A DNA stretch of 5,061 nt from an uncultured Pseudomonadales bacterium. GTDB taxonomy: Bacteria; Pseudomonadota; Gammaproteobacteria; Pseudomonadales; Pseudohongiellaceae. Position 1 is the first letter of the stretch; every line of letters starts with the position of its first letter. The position numbers and the translations under genes are program-made. The notes under the pieces were generated by a model. It ran no database searches and had not been told where the DNA came from. It saw only the letters and a program-made list of their open reading frames with translations. The stretch lies in assembly GCA_938082955.1 (NCBI GenBank), contig CALKDE010000218.1:1-5061 (forward strand), read 5' to 3'. Of this stretch, positions 1 through 5,061 are shown one piece after another.

Positions 1-16
1 TACTGGATATTTACTC

Positions 17-42
17 TGACCCCATTTTTTGACCCCATTTTT
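17..42. repeat. Perfect 13-bp tandem duplication (TGACCCCATTTTT x2)
   Basis: Two exact head-to-tail copies of TGACCCCATTTTT occupy 17-29 and 30-42. The first copy is preceded by TTTACTC, giving a TTTACTCTGACCCC string at 10-23. I recall strings of this kind beside IS200-like/REP-associated tyrosine transposase genes in Gammaproteobacteria. No transposase is visible here, so this may be an element end lying to the left of the window or a relic. The repeat is seen directly; the mobile-element link is inference from memory. Confidence 0.6.
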
Positions 43-61
43 GCAGCAACACTCTTCGCTG

Positions 62-919
62 CTAAGGTTGATTTTCCGCCTCAATCTTTCGCTCCTGCTT
101 ATCCTTCTCTTCTTCAATTGCTGACTCTATTATCCGCAACATATCATCCACATCAGCAACCTGCGTGTTCTCAGCAAACAGCCCAGTAAGCTCAGTATCT
201 GGCCGCAAGTCACCTTCTTCATACAGCTTCCAGATTTCCTTGGCGTATCCGGTCTGCAGCAACTCCGGTGCGAATTGCCCGTAGTAGCTGCTTATTTTAT
301 TAACGTCACGCTCCAGCATGGCCTCGGCGTTGTTATTTGCTGCGGCATCCACCGCCTGAGGCAGATCGATAATCACGGGGCCGTGCTCATCCACCAATAT
401 ATTGAATTCGGACAAGTCACCGTGTACCAAACCGGCGCAGAGCATTTGCACCACGAAACGCATGACGGCCGCATGACCTTGAGTGGCCTCTTCGGCTGAC
501 ATAGACACGTCGCTAAGGCGCGGCGCCACAAGACCTTCATGGTCGGTAACCAGCTCCATGATCAAGACGCCGTCAACGCAGGTGTAAGGCTCTGGAACTC
601 GCACGCCGGCAGCGGCAAGTTTACGCAGCGCATCGACTTCGGCATTGTGCCAAGTCTGTTCCTGCTGCTCGCGGCCAAATTTGGAACCTTTGTCCATGGC
701 ACGACTGCGACGGCTATTGCGTGACTTTCGACCTTCGGTATACAGAACAGCCTGCTTGAAGCCGCGCTTCGCTGCCTCTTTGTAGACCTTGGCACAGCAG
801 ATCTTGGAATCGCAGCGAACTACATAGACATCGGCCTCTTTACCGCTCATTAGTCTGCTGATGACTTCGTCGATTAGACCTTCTTCGATAAGGGGCTGGA
901 TTCGCTTAGGTATTTTCAT
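62..919 (-). CDS. RIO1-family serine/threonine protein kinase (PA4780-like)
   Basis: A 285-residue cytoplasmic atypical protein kinase that should transfer phosphate from ATP; its bacterial substrate is not known to me. The RIO nucleotide loop is SGKEADVYVV (residues 25-34). The ATP-contacting lysine is K44 in CAKVYK. A basic, Arg/Lys/Ser-rich stretch at about 47-82 is typical of this bacterial subfamily. The catalytic loop is HGDLSEFN (166-173), with D168 as catalytic base and N173, and the metal-binding motif is IDLPQAVD with D185. The C-terminal 30 residues form a highly charged, probably helical tail. All key residues are present and the length fits the family. The ATG at 919 is chosen because MKIPKRIQPLIEEGL matches the usual family N-terminus. 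The Shine-Dalgarno is poor (an A-rich AAAAAGA before ACGC). The stop is TAG at 62-64. It lies 89 bp downstream of the nitroreductase, same strand, with no overlap, so co-transcription is possible but not required. Confidence 0.93.
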   Translation of the reverse strand: MKIPKRIQPLIEEGLIDEVISRLMSGKEADVYVVRCDSKICCAKVYKEAAKRGFKQAVLYTEGRKSRNSRRSRAMDKGSKFGREQQEQTWHNAEVDALRKLAAAGVRVPEPYTCVDGVLIMELVTDHEGLVAPRLSDVSMSAEEATQGHAAVMRFVVQMLCAGLVHGDLSEFNILVDEHGPVIIDLPQAVDAAANNNAEAMLERDVNKISSYYGQFAPELLQTGYAKEIWKLYEEGDLRPDTELTGLFAENTQVADVDDMLRIIESAIEEEKDKQERKIEAENQP

Positions 920-964
920 GGCGTCTTTTTACAGCACTAAGATTAGGTAAGCTAGAGCAAACTT

Positions 965-992
965 AAGATAAATGGAATTGCGAGCACGTGAA
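965..992 (-). promoter_or_regulatory. Weak candidate promoter for the RIO kinase gene
   Basis: On the minus strand TTCACG (987-992) and TATCTT (965-970) are separated by 16 nt, each matching 4 of 6 consensus positions. The -35 hexamer overlaps a CACGTG palindrome (985-990). It sits in the 89-bp gap between the nitroreductase stop and the kinase start. The match is modest and could be chance. Confidence 0.25.
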
Positions 993-1008
993 CTCATTAA
1001 ATCAGGAG

Positions 1009-1683
1009 TTATTCAAAGCCAACAAAATTAACAAAATTATCGGTTTCAGCTCGGCGCGACTTTACGCTGTTGGCCGAAAACTCGTCGTTAGGGTACCCCA
1101 TAGCAATGCAGGTAAGAATACTCTGATCATCGGGTATTCCAGCATGCTCTCTAACAACTGGAGTTTGCATCACTCCCTGGCCATTGATGACCGTTCCTAG
1201 ACCTCTCTCCCATGCTGCAAGACAGATACCGTAGGAAATCGCGCCAAGGTCGAACTGTGCGATCGCGGCTGGCTCTAGAATCTTGTCGTAAGTAAGCACT
1301 ATAGATACCGGCGCATCGAATTGGCGAAAGCCTCGCATCACCCAGTCGGTGCGCTTCTCTTTGTCATCGCGCTCAATGCCCATAGCCTCGAACAGCTGGA
1401 CGGCGATCGCGATCTGCCGTTGGCGATGAATTCCTTCGTAGGCTTCTTTGGTGGGAAAATCGCGCTGTGGCTTTATTCCTGCCACCATGTTTTCCGTGTT
1501 GCCTTTACGAATTCTATCCAGTGGCTCTCCGGTGACGACATACAGATTCCAAGGCTGGGTATTCATGGAGGACGGTGCCCCCTTTGCGACTTGGATTATC
1601 TCTTCAATGAGCTCTCGTGCTACGGGTTTATCTTGATAGCCACGCACGCTCCGTCTCGTTCGTACCAGTGTTTCAAATTCCAA
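1009..1683 (-). CDS. FMN-dependent nitroreductase family protein (TTG start)
   Basis: A 224-residue member of the NfsB/PnbA-like nitroreductase superfamily: cytoplasmic, normally dimeric FMN enzymes that use NAD(P)H to reduce nitroaromatics, quinones or enones. Visible signatures are RRSVRGY at 10-16 (Arg residues that bind the FMN phosphate), APSSMNTQPWN at 36-46 (flavin contact) and the helix/turn GAISYGICLAAWERGLGT at 147-164. Near the end are AMGYPND at 194-200 and KSRR at 208-211, the usual C-terminal FMN-binding patch. Length is normal. The start is TTG at 1681-1683: the motif order puts the N-terminus there, the next Met is residue 40 inside the flavin site, and an AGGAGT Shine-Dalgarno lies 7 nt upstream. 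The stop is TAA at 1009-1011. The physiological substrate cannot be told. The receptor gene lies 126 bp upstream on the same strand; a candidate promoter in that gap suggests independent expression. Confidence 0.92.
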   Translation of the reverse strand: MEFETLVRTRRSVRGYQDKPVARELIEEIIQVAKGAPSSMNTQPWNLYVVTGEPLDRIRKGNTENMVAGIKPQRDFPTKEAYEGIHRQRQIAIAVQLFEAMGIERDDKEKRTDWVMRGFRQFDAPVSIVLTYDKILEPAAIAQFDLGAISYGICLAAWERGLGTVINGQGVMQTPVVREHAGIPDDQSILTCIAMGYPNDEFSANSVKSRRAETDNFVNFVGFE

Positions 1684-1690
1684 GCTTCCT

Positions 1691-1696
1691 ACTCCT
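1691..1696 (-). promoter_or_regulatory. Shine-Dalgarno supporting the nitroreductase TTG start
   Basis: The minus strand reads AGGAGT with 7 nt to the TTG at 1683, which is near-ideal spacing. A second purine patch (AGGAAG) lies even closer to the start. This site decides the start, since no nearby ATG or GTG would keep the conserved RRSVRGY motif near the N-terminus. Confidence 0.75.
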
Positions 1697-1710
1697 ATGC
1701 TAATAAATTC

Positions 1711-1724
1711 CCGCCAGCCGGCGG
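1711..1724 (-). other. GC-rich hairpin (CCGCC-AGCC-GGCGG) in the nitroreductase leader
   Basis: A perfect 5-bp G+C stem with a 4-nt loop lies 27 nt upstream of the nitroreductase start and downstream of its candidate promoter. On the minus strand it is followed by GAATTTATT, not a clean U-run, so it is at best a poor terminator for the receptor gene. It could instead be a structured 5' leader element. Confidence 0.35.
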
Positions 1725-1732
1725 CGCTGCCT

Positions 1733-1760
1733 ATTATGCCTAGGATTAAGGAAATGGAAA
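1733..1760 (-). promoter_or_regulatory. Candidate sigma70 promoter for the nitroreductase gene
   Basis: On the minus strand TTTCCA (1755-1760, 4/6 to TTGACA) and CATAAT (1733-1738, 5/6 to TATAAT) are separated by 16 nt. Transcription would start near 1726, giving a leader of about 43 nt that holds the GC hairpin and the AGGAGT ribosome site. A good -10 with a moderate -35; not proven. Confidence 0.4.
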
Positions 1761-1774
1761 CTATTTAAGAATAG
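1761..1774. other. Small A+T-rich inverted repeat downstream of the receptor gene
   Basis: CTATT-TAAG-AATAG forms a 5-bp stem with a 4-nt loop, 36 bp past the receptor stop. The stem is A+T-rich and no T-run follows on either strand, so I do not call it a terminator. Confidence 0.2.
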
Positions 1775-1809
1775 ATTACTGGCAATAATTGGTATTTTAC
1801 GAAACTGTA

Positions 1810-3948
1810 CTAAAACGTGGCTCGGACCTTGACCGTAAAGCGAGGCCCGGTTGTCGTACAGAAACGTTCGATCTCTCTGATATCTCCATTGATCAGACGG
1901 CCATTGAAACGTCTTCGCTCTCGGCAAGCGTCTTGATTCAGAAGATTGTCCGCTTCGAACCTGAAGGTAAACCTACCGACACTATTCTTCTCCGCGAACA
2001 AACTTAGATTGCTAACCATACCCGAACCTATCCAGATAACGTTATCTATATCATAAAAGGGCCGATTGCCGTCGAACCCGTCCCGATAATTGAGGCCGTA
2101 ATTGAAATTTTGTGAAGGGATATCGTGACGAAAACCTAGGCGAAAATTCCCCCTGTCGAATGGCACGACCTTTCTATTCTTGCCAATTAGCGGCGAAAAT
2201 ATTTTCGAATCCTGCACCAATACACCTGCGGTAACTACCGCCTGAGGCAGATTCAAAAATCCCAAGCGGATGCTGGCATTGAGATTAAGACCATAGGCTG
2301 TGCCATCGCCGACATTGCCGTTGGTTGTCGCAAGATTGGTTTCGCTTGTTGAAACATCGATGCGGTCTATTGAATTGCCCACATCGTAATAGAATAGTCT
2401 GGAATTGAGCACGCCGCCATCATTAGGGAGCCGATAGTCAAGATTGACGTTATAACGCCAAACTTCTTCCTGTTCTAACTCCGGATTCCCAGCAAGGATA
2501 TCTTGAGTCTCATCTCTGTCATTAGCGGCGGCCGAAAAATCTGAGAAGCGCAGTTGTGACACATCAAGTTCAGCTGACATGCGAAGCTGAAAGCTACTAC
2601 TCATATTAAATCTTAGATCGACTTTAGGCTTTAGGAAGTCAAAACGTCGACTTACATTTACATCACCGGACTGCGATATCTCCGAGTCCTCATAGAATAG
2701 ACTGCTCTCCAAAGACAGTCGTTGGTTGATCTGCCAATTATGTATGGCGAATCCTTCGTAACGAATCTCTTCTACTGTAGACACTGCATTCGGCAGGGAG
2801 ACTGGGGTTAGGCCGCCATGATCTGGGGAGGCAATTCCACCAAGGGGTAAACCAATTTTCAATGAAGAATCGAGTATGGTCTGTGCCCTCTCTATGCCCA
2901 GCTCCAAGTTCTGATCATCTGCCGGATCAAACGTGTAGGAGGTTCGTACTATGCGTTCACGCTCACGGCTGCTGGTATCTAGAAATAGGTTCTTAGTTTC
3001 CGGCCCGTCTAGGCCAGAAGAAAAAAACCGCTCGCGGGTAACGGCGTTATTATCCTCATTTACGATGAAGAGGACTTTGTATTTTCCGCCACTATCAAAA
3101 TTGTATTCATAGTCGCCACCAAACTCCCAGTTATCTGAACTGGCGGGAAGCGCCTCGCGCTCTACTCGGATAGTCGGTGGTGAGATCTGGAAATTGGTAA
3201 TGGTCCGCACCAAATCCGCCGGCGGATCGTTCTTCGTATAGAGGCCATTAAAAGCTATTCTACTATCAGGTGAAATTTGATAGGCAATGTTGGAGTTCAA
3301 AGTATAAGTGGTTTGATCCCGAGTTTGCTCGATCTCGCGAACATCGTTTAAACCCAGCCCTGGGGGTAACACACTGATCTCGTAGCTCTCCAAATCCTCA
3401 TAACCCGCAGCCACCTGTGCGCTCAACAAATAATCAAACTGCCCTGTCTGTCCGCTGAAGGAAAAAGTTCCTACTGGCTCTACTTGCCCATCGCGGAAGT
3501 GTGTCGCGCCTACCTCGGTCGAAATACTGGAACTCGACTGCGACTCGAGCAAAACAATATTAATTAGCTGACCAGTATTTCGGACATCGAGGTCGCCCGA
3601 GGTACCACGAATGATTTCAATGTACTGAACCTGATCTGCGGAAATTCTGTCGAGCTGACTGCTCGCCTCATTCGCCTTACCAGCCATGCGCTTGCCGTTG
3701 ATCAGAATTTGTTCGCTAGCTCCGAGGCCGCGATCAGCCCCATTGAAGCTTTGAACCTCATTCCCCTCAAGCGCCACGCTGATACCGGGGATAACATTCA
3801 GCATGTCATTGACTGACACAGGGCCGTATTGCGCAAAGAAAGAGGCTGGGTAGGTAACCGTGGACTCGTCTTCGGCGCCTTCTTGCGCTGTTGCTGAGGC
3901 AGCAATTCCAAAAAGTAGTACTGTTGTTATTATTCTTGAGTACCGCAT
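1810..3948 (-). CDS. TonB-dependent outer-membrane receptor with plug domain
   Basis: A 712-residue outer-membrane active transporter powered by TonB-ExbBD; the ligand is unknown. Residues 1-21 are a Sec signal peptide (basic RYSR, hydrophobic core, ATA cleavage motif at 19-21). An acidic linker follows with a possible TonB box, STVTYPA (29-35). The plug spans about 33-133: VNDMLNVIPGISV, GLGASEQILINGKRM, the YIEIIRG motif (109-114), then GQLINIVL (126-133). The remainder, about 140-712, has the alternating aromatic/polar pattern of a 22-strand barrel. It includes the NPELEQEEVWRYNVNLDY segment, the late DNLLN motif (667-671) and a terminal Phe. No STN or carboxypeptidase-like N-terminal domain is present, so transcriptional signalling is unlikely. 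Plug style suggests the OMP_b-brl_3-type receptor group. The only cysteines in the protein are C675 and C697. The reading frame extends upstream to 4056, but 3948 is chosen: the signal peptide begins there, GGAG lies 6 nt ahead, and the likely promoter is inside the extension. It is divergent from the Tat-targeted PLP enzyme. Confidence 0.93.
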   Translation of the reverse strand: MRYSRIITTVLLFGIAASATAQEGAEDESTVTYPASFFAQYGPVSVNDMLNVIPGISVALEGNEVQSFNGADRGLGASEQILINGKRMAGKANEASSQLDRISADQVQYIEIIRGTSGDLDVRNTGQLINIVLLESQSSSSISTEVGATHFRDGQVEPVGTFSFSGQTGQFDYLLSAQVAAGYEDLESYEISVLPPGLGLNDVREIEQTRDQTTYTLNSNIAYQISPDSRIAFNGLYTKNDPPADLVRTITNFQISPPTIRVEREALPASSDNWEFGGDYEYNFDSGGKYKVLFIVNEDNNAVTRERFFSSGLDGPETKNLFLDTSSRERERIVRTSYTFDPADDQNLELGIERAQTILDSSLKIGLPLGGIASPDHGGLTPVSLPNAVSTVEEIRYEGFAIHNWQINQRLSLESSLFYEDSEISQSGDVNVSRRFDFLKPKVDLRFNMSSSFQLRMSAELDVSQLRFSDFSAAANDRDETQDILAGNPELEQEEVWRYNVNLDYRLPNDGGVLNSRLFYYDVGNSIDRIDVSTSETNLATTNGNVGDGTAYGLNLNASIRLGFLNLPQAVVTAGVLVQDSKIFSPLIGKNRKVVPFDRGNFRLGFRHDIPSQNFNYGLNYRDGFDGNRPFYDIDNVIWIGSGMVSNLSLFAEKNSVGRFTFRFEADNLLNQDACRERRRFNGRLINGDIREIERFCTTTGPRFTVKVRATF

Positions 3949-3954
3949 TATAAA

Positions 3955-3958
3955 CTCC
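3955..3958 (-). promoter_or_regulatory. Shine-Dalgarno fixing the receptor start
   Basis: The minus strand reads GGAG, then TTTATA, then ATG at 3948: a 6-nt spacing. This supports the internal start, which directly precedes a normal signal peptide, over the longer frame beginning at 4056. Confidence 0.75.
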
Positions 3959-4006
3959 AAGGGAGATTCTCGACTGCTGATGACGTGTAATTTCTTAGTA
4001 ACGCGT

Positions 4007-4037
4007 ATTATATAGGACCGTTCAGTCCCGATTGCAA
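4007..4037 (-). promoter_or_regulatory. Likely sigma70 promoter of the receptor gene
   Basis: The minus strand carries a perfect TATAAT at 4007-4012 with TTGCAA (4/6 to TTGACA) at 4032-4037. The spacer is 19 nt, or 17 nt if the overlapping TATATA (4009-4014) is used as the -10. Transcription would begin near 4000, about 52 nt upstream of the ATG at 3948 and downstream of the alternative start at 4056. An imperfect palindrome lies between the two hexamers, a classic place for a repressor. Confidence 0.5.
4015..4028. promoter_or_regulatory. Imperfect palindrome between -10 and -35 (GGAC-N6-GTCC)
   Basis: GGACCGTTCAGTCC has 5 of 7 complementary pairs, with GGAC and GTCC as the perfect outer arms. 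It sits wholly within the spacer of the proposed receptor promoter. Position suggests an operator; the arms are short enough for chance. Confidence 0.3.
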
Positions 4038-4143
4038 GCAGCATCATAATGAACATGCTATAACTCGCCTTATTGGAACCGGCGTATTATTCACCATGGC
4101 AAGTAGACCACGAGAATTCAATGCTAATATTAACTAGAGTCAG

Positions 4144-4159
4144 ACTGTTTATAAACAGT
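4144..4159. promoter_or_regulatory. Perfect 16-bp palindrome, candidate operator
   Basis: ACTGTTTATAAACAGT reads identically on both strands, 8 bp per half with no spacer. It lies 195 bp upstream of the receptor start and 164 bp upstream of the PLP-enzyme start, so a dimeric regulator bound here could serve both genes. It also contains TATAAA on each strand, but without a good -35 at proper distance. The regulator is not in the window. Confidence 0.5.
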
Positions 4160-4163
4160 GCAT

Positions 4164-4177
4164 GTTAGTCCCCTAAC
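4164..4177. other. Short inverted repeat (GTTAG-TCCC-CTAAC)
   Basis: A perfect 5-bp inverted repeat with a 4-nt loop starts 4 bp after the 16-bp palindrome. There is no T-run, so it is not a terminator. It could be a half-site pair of a second regulator or chance. Confidence 0.3.
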
Positions 4178-4250
4178 TTCTTATTCCTGCGCTTCATCTC
4201 GTTAGATCTCGAACCTCAAACAAACTGAGCACAGACTACTGATTCGTTGT

Positions 4251-4263
4251 TAGGCATAGCCTA
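4251..4263. other. Short inverted repeat (TAGGC-ATA-GCCTA) upstream of the PLP-enzyme gene
   Basis: A perfect 5-bp inverted repeat with a 3-nt centre, 60 bp before the ATG at 4324. Its TAGGCATA half also occurs on the minus strand in the candidate nitroreductase promoter (complement at 1735-1742), suggesting either a shared site or coincidence. Confidence 0.3.
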
Positions 4264-4314
4264 CCTAGTGATTGCCGAGTATGATTAATGATCGATATTC
4301 CAATTGAGCGCAGC

Positions 4315-4318
4315 GAGG
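4315..4318 (+). promoter_or_regulatory. Shine-Dalgarno of the PLP-enzyme gene
   Basis: GAGG lies 5 nt before the ATG at 4324, within the palindrome GAGGCCTC. It favours this start over an in-frame ATG at 4288, which has only a weak GAG 8 nt upstream. An in-frame TGA at 4282-4284 closes the frame above that. Confidence 0.5.
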
Positions 4319-4323
4319 CCTCT

Positions 4324-5061
4324 ATGACTAGTAATTCCATCTCTCGACGTCGTTTCCTTCAAGCTAGTGGCGCAGCCGCTATTGGATTACCCTCACTTGC
4401 TCGCGGCTATACAGCCTCGGAGATGCGAGGCTTCTATGCCAATGGCGAGATGTCCGCCAATGTCTCGAAATGGGAGCTAGACACCCCAGCCCTTTGCGTC
4501 GACCTAGATCTCCTAGAAGCCAACCTCGACCACATGGCTTCCACAATGACTGCCAACGGCATAGCGAGCCGACCCCACGCGAAGACCCATAAGTGCCCGA
4601 CTATCGCTCATATGCAGATGGACCGCGGCTCGGTCGGAATATGCACAGCCAAAGTCAGCGAAGCAGAAGCTATGTTCCAAAATGGGATAGACCAGATTCT
4701 AAATACCACAGGAAACGTAACGCCAACAAAGATTAGACGCGCTATGAACCTTCGCGCACAGTGTCCAGGCTTTATTCAGGCGACCGATTCTGAACCCAAT
4801 GCACGCCTGCTTTCTGAGGCTGCCGTGAATATGGGTATCGTTGCTGACGTGGTGGTCGATGTAGACCCCGGCATACGTCGCACTGGCACTCCCTTTGGAC
4901 AACCTTCTTTACAGCTGGCACAACTCATCGATCAGCTGCCGGGCCTGAATTTTCGCGGTATGCTTTGCTACGACGCGGCGGCACAACACGTCGTCGGTTT
5001 CCAAACTCGTAAGGCGCAAACGCTCGAGCGCATGGTGCAGGCAACCGACACCCTCGAACTC
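4324..5061 (+). CDS. Tat-targeted D-threonine aldolase/D-serine dehydratase-family PLP enzyme (3' end outside window)
   Basis: The first 246 codons run open to the window edge; the family usually has about 370-400 residues, so roughly the last third is missing. Residues 1-27 form a twin-arginine signal: SRRRFLQ (7-13), then a small-residue hydrophobic stretch ending PSLA. The catalytic part begins at ELDTPALCVDLDLLEANL (51-68), the usual start of fold-type III (alanine-racemase-like) TIM barrels. RPHAKTHK (83-90) holds K87, the expected PLP Schiff-base lysine. GICTAKVSEAEAM (105-117) and DVDPGIRRTG (179-188) are further family signatures. FRGMLCYDAAAQHV (210-223) fills the place of the usual YxG loop. 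Such enzymes cleave beta-hydroxy-D-amino acids such as D-threonine or 3-hydroxyaspartate, or deaminate D-serine. The metal-binding His/Asp that would help choose lie beyond the window. Export of a folded, cofactor-loaded protein by Tat is sensible. The start at 4324 has GAGG 5 nt ahead; ATG 4288 would add 12 residues. It is divergent from the receptor. Confidence 0.88.
   Translation, partial: MTSNSISRRRFLQASGAAAIGLPSLARGYTASEMRGFYANGEMSANVSKWELDTPALCVDLDLLEANLDHMASTMTANGIASRPHAKTHKCPTIAHMQMDRGSVGICTAKVSEAEAMFQNGIDQILNTTGNVTPTKIRRAMNLRAQCPGFIQATDSEPNARLLSEAAVNMGIVADVVVDVDPGIRRTGTPFGQPSLQLAQLIDQLPGLNFRGMLCYDAAAQHVVGFQTRKAQTLERMVQATDTLEL

Larger units (their letters stand above)
3949..4323. other. 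Divergent intergenic region between receptor and PLP-enzyme genes
   Basis: A 375-bp stretch with no convincing gene on either strand. It holds the receptor ribosome site and promoter on the left, a perfect 16-bp palindrome near the middle and two short inverted repeats to its right. The purine-rich GAGG before the PLP-enzyme start lies at its right end. No clear sigma70 promoter was found for the rightward gene; TATGAT at 4280-4285 is a fair -10 but has no matching -35. Confidence 0.7.

Noticed and set aside
43..62. Intrinsic terminator for the kinase gene
   Set aside because: GCAGC/GCTGC can pair (5 bp, 10-nt loop), but on the minus-strand transcript it is followed by A residues, not U, and it overlaps the stop codon.
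1321..1743. 140-residue plus-strand reading frame
   Set aside because: It lies almost wholly antisense to the well-supported nitroreductase and has no recognisable domain. The same reasoning excludes the small plus-strand frames at 275-499, 539-724 and 988-1200.
3949..4056. N-terminal extension of the receptor to an ATG at 4056
   Set aside because: The added 36 residues would precede a complete signal peptide, have no good ribosome site and overlap the likely -10/-35 region.
4144..4159. LexA/SOS box
   Set aside because: CTGT and ACAG are present but separated by 6 bases; the gammaproteobacterial LexA box needs 8, and no damage-response gene is adjacent.
4288..4323. Earlier ATG start for the PLP enzyme
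   Set aside because: It is in frame and would add 12 residues, but its ribosome site is weaker than the GAGG before 4324. It cannot be fully excluded.
4699..4902. 67-residue minus-strand reading frame
   Set aside because: It is fully antisense to the PLP-enzyme gene, whose frame carries continuous family motifs, and it has no domain features.
1..5061. tRNA, rRNA, CRISPR array or toxin-antitoxin pair
   Set aside because: No cloverleaf-like segment, regularly spaced repeats or short paired genes were seen in any gap.

Overview
The window looks like chromosomal DNA of a Gammaproteobacterium, probably a marine, heterotrophic Cellvibrionales/Halieaceae-like lineage. That guess rests on a RIO-type kinase of the gammaproteobacterial PA4780 kind, a stand-alone TonB-dependent outer-membrane receptor, and a Tat-targeted D-threonine-aldolase-like enzyme. 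It is inferred from protein style, not from a marker gene. Base composition is near balanced, and codon use shows no obvious break between the genes.

Layout, left to right. Positions 1-61 hold a short non-coding tail with a perfect 13-bp tandem duplication. It lies in a TTTACTCTGACCCC-type context that resembles the flanks of IS200-like/REP-associated transposase genes. Next come three genes on the minus strand. The first (62-919) is a RIO1-family protein kinase. The second (1009-1683) is an FMN-dependent nitroreductase with a TTG start. The third (1810-3948) is a TonB-dependent receptor whose real start is at 3948, downstream of the longest possible reading frame. The gaps of 89 and 126 bp between these genes each contain a plausible weak promoter, so they need not form one operon.

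Positions 3949-4323 are a 375-bp divergent intergenic region. It contains a good sigma70-like promoter for the receptor, a perfect 16-bp palindrome and two small inverted repeats. From 4324 to the right edge runs the first 246 codons of a plus-strand gene for a fold-type III PLP enzyme of the D-threonine aldolase/D-serine dehydratase family. It carries an N-terminal twin-arginine signal, and its 3' end lies outside the window.

How they may work together: the receptor and the exported PLP enzyme share one regulatory region. They could form a small module in which the receptor imports a ligand across the outer membrane and the periplasmic enzyme cleaves a beta-hydroxy-D-amino acid or similar compound. 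This is inference; neither ligand nor substrate can be read from the sequence. The kinase and nitroreductase look like ordinary neighbours. No RNA gene, CRISPR array, intact insertion sequence or clear intrinsic terminator was seen.
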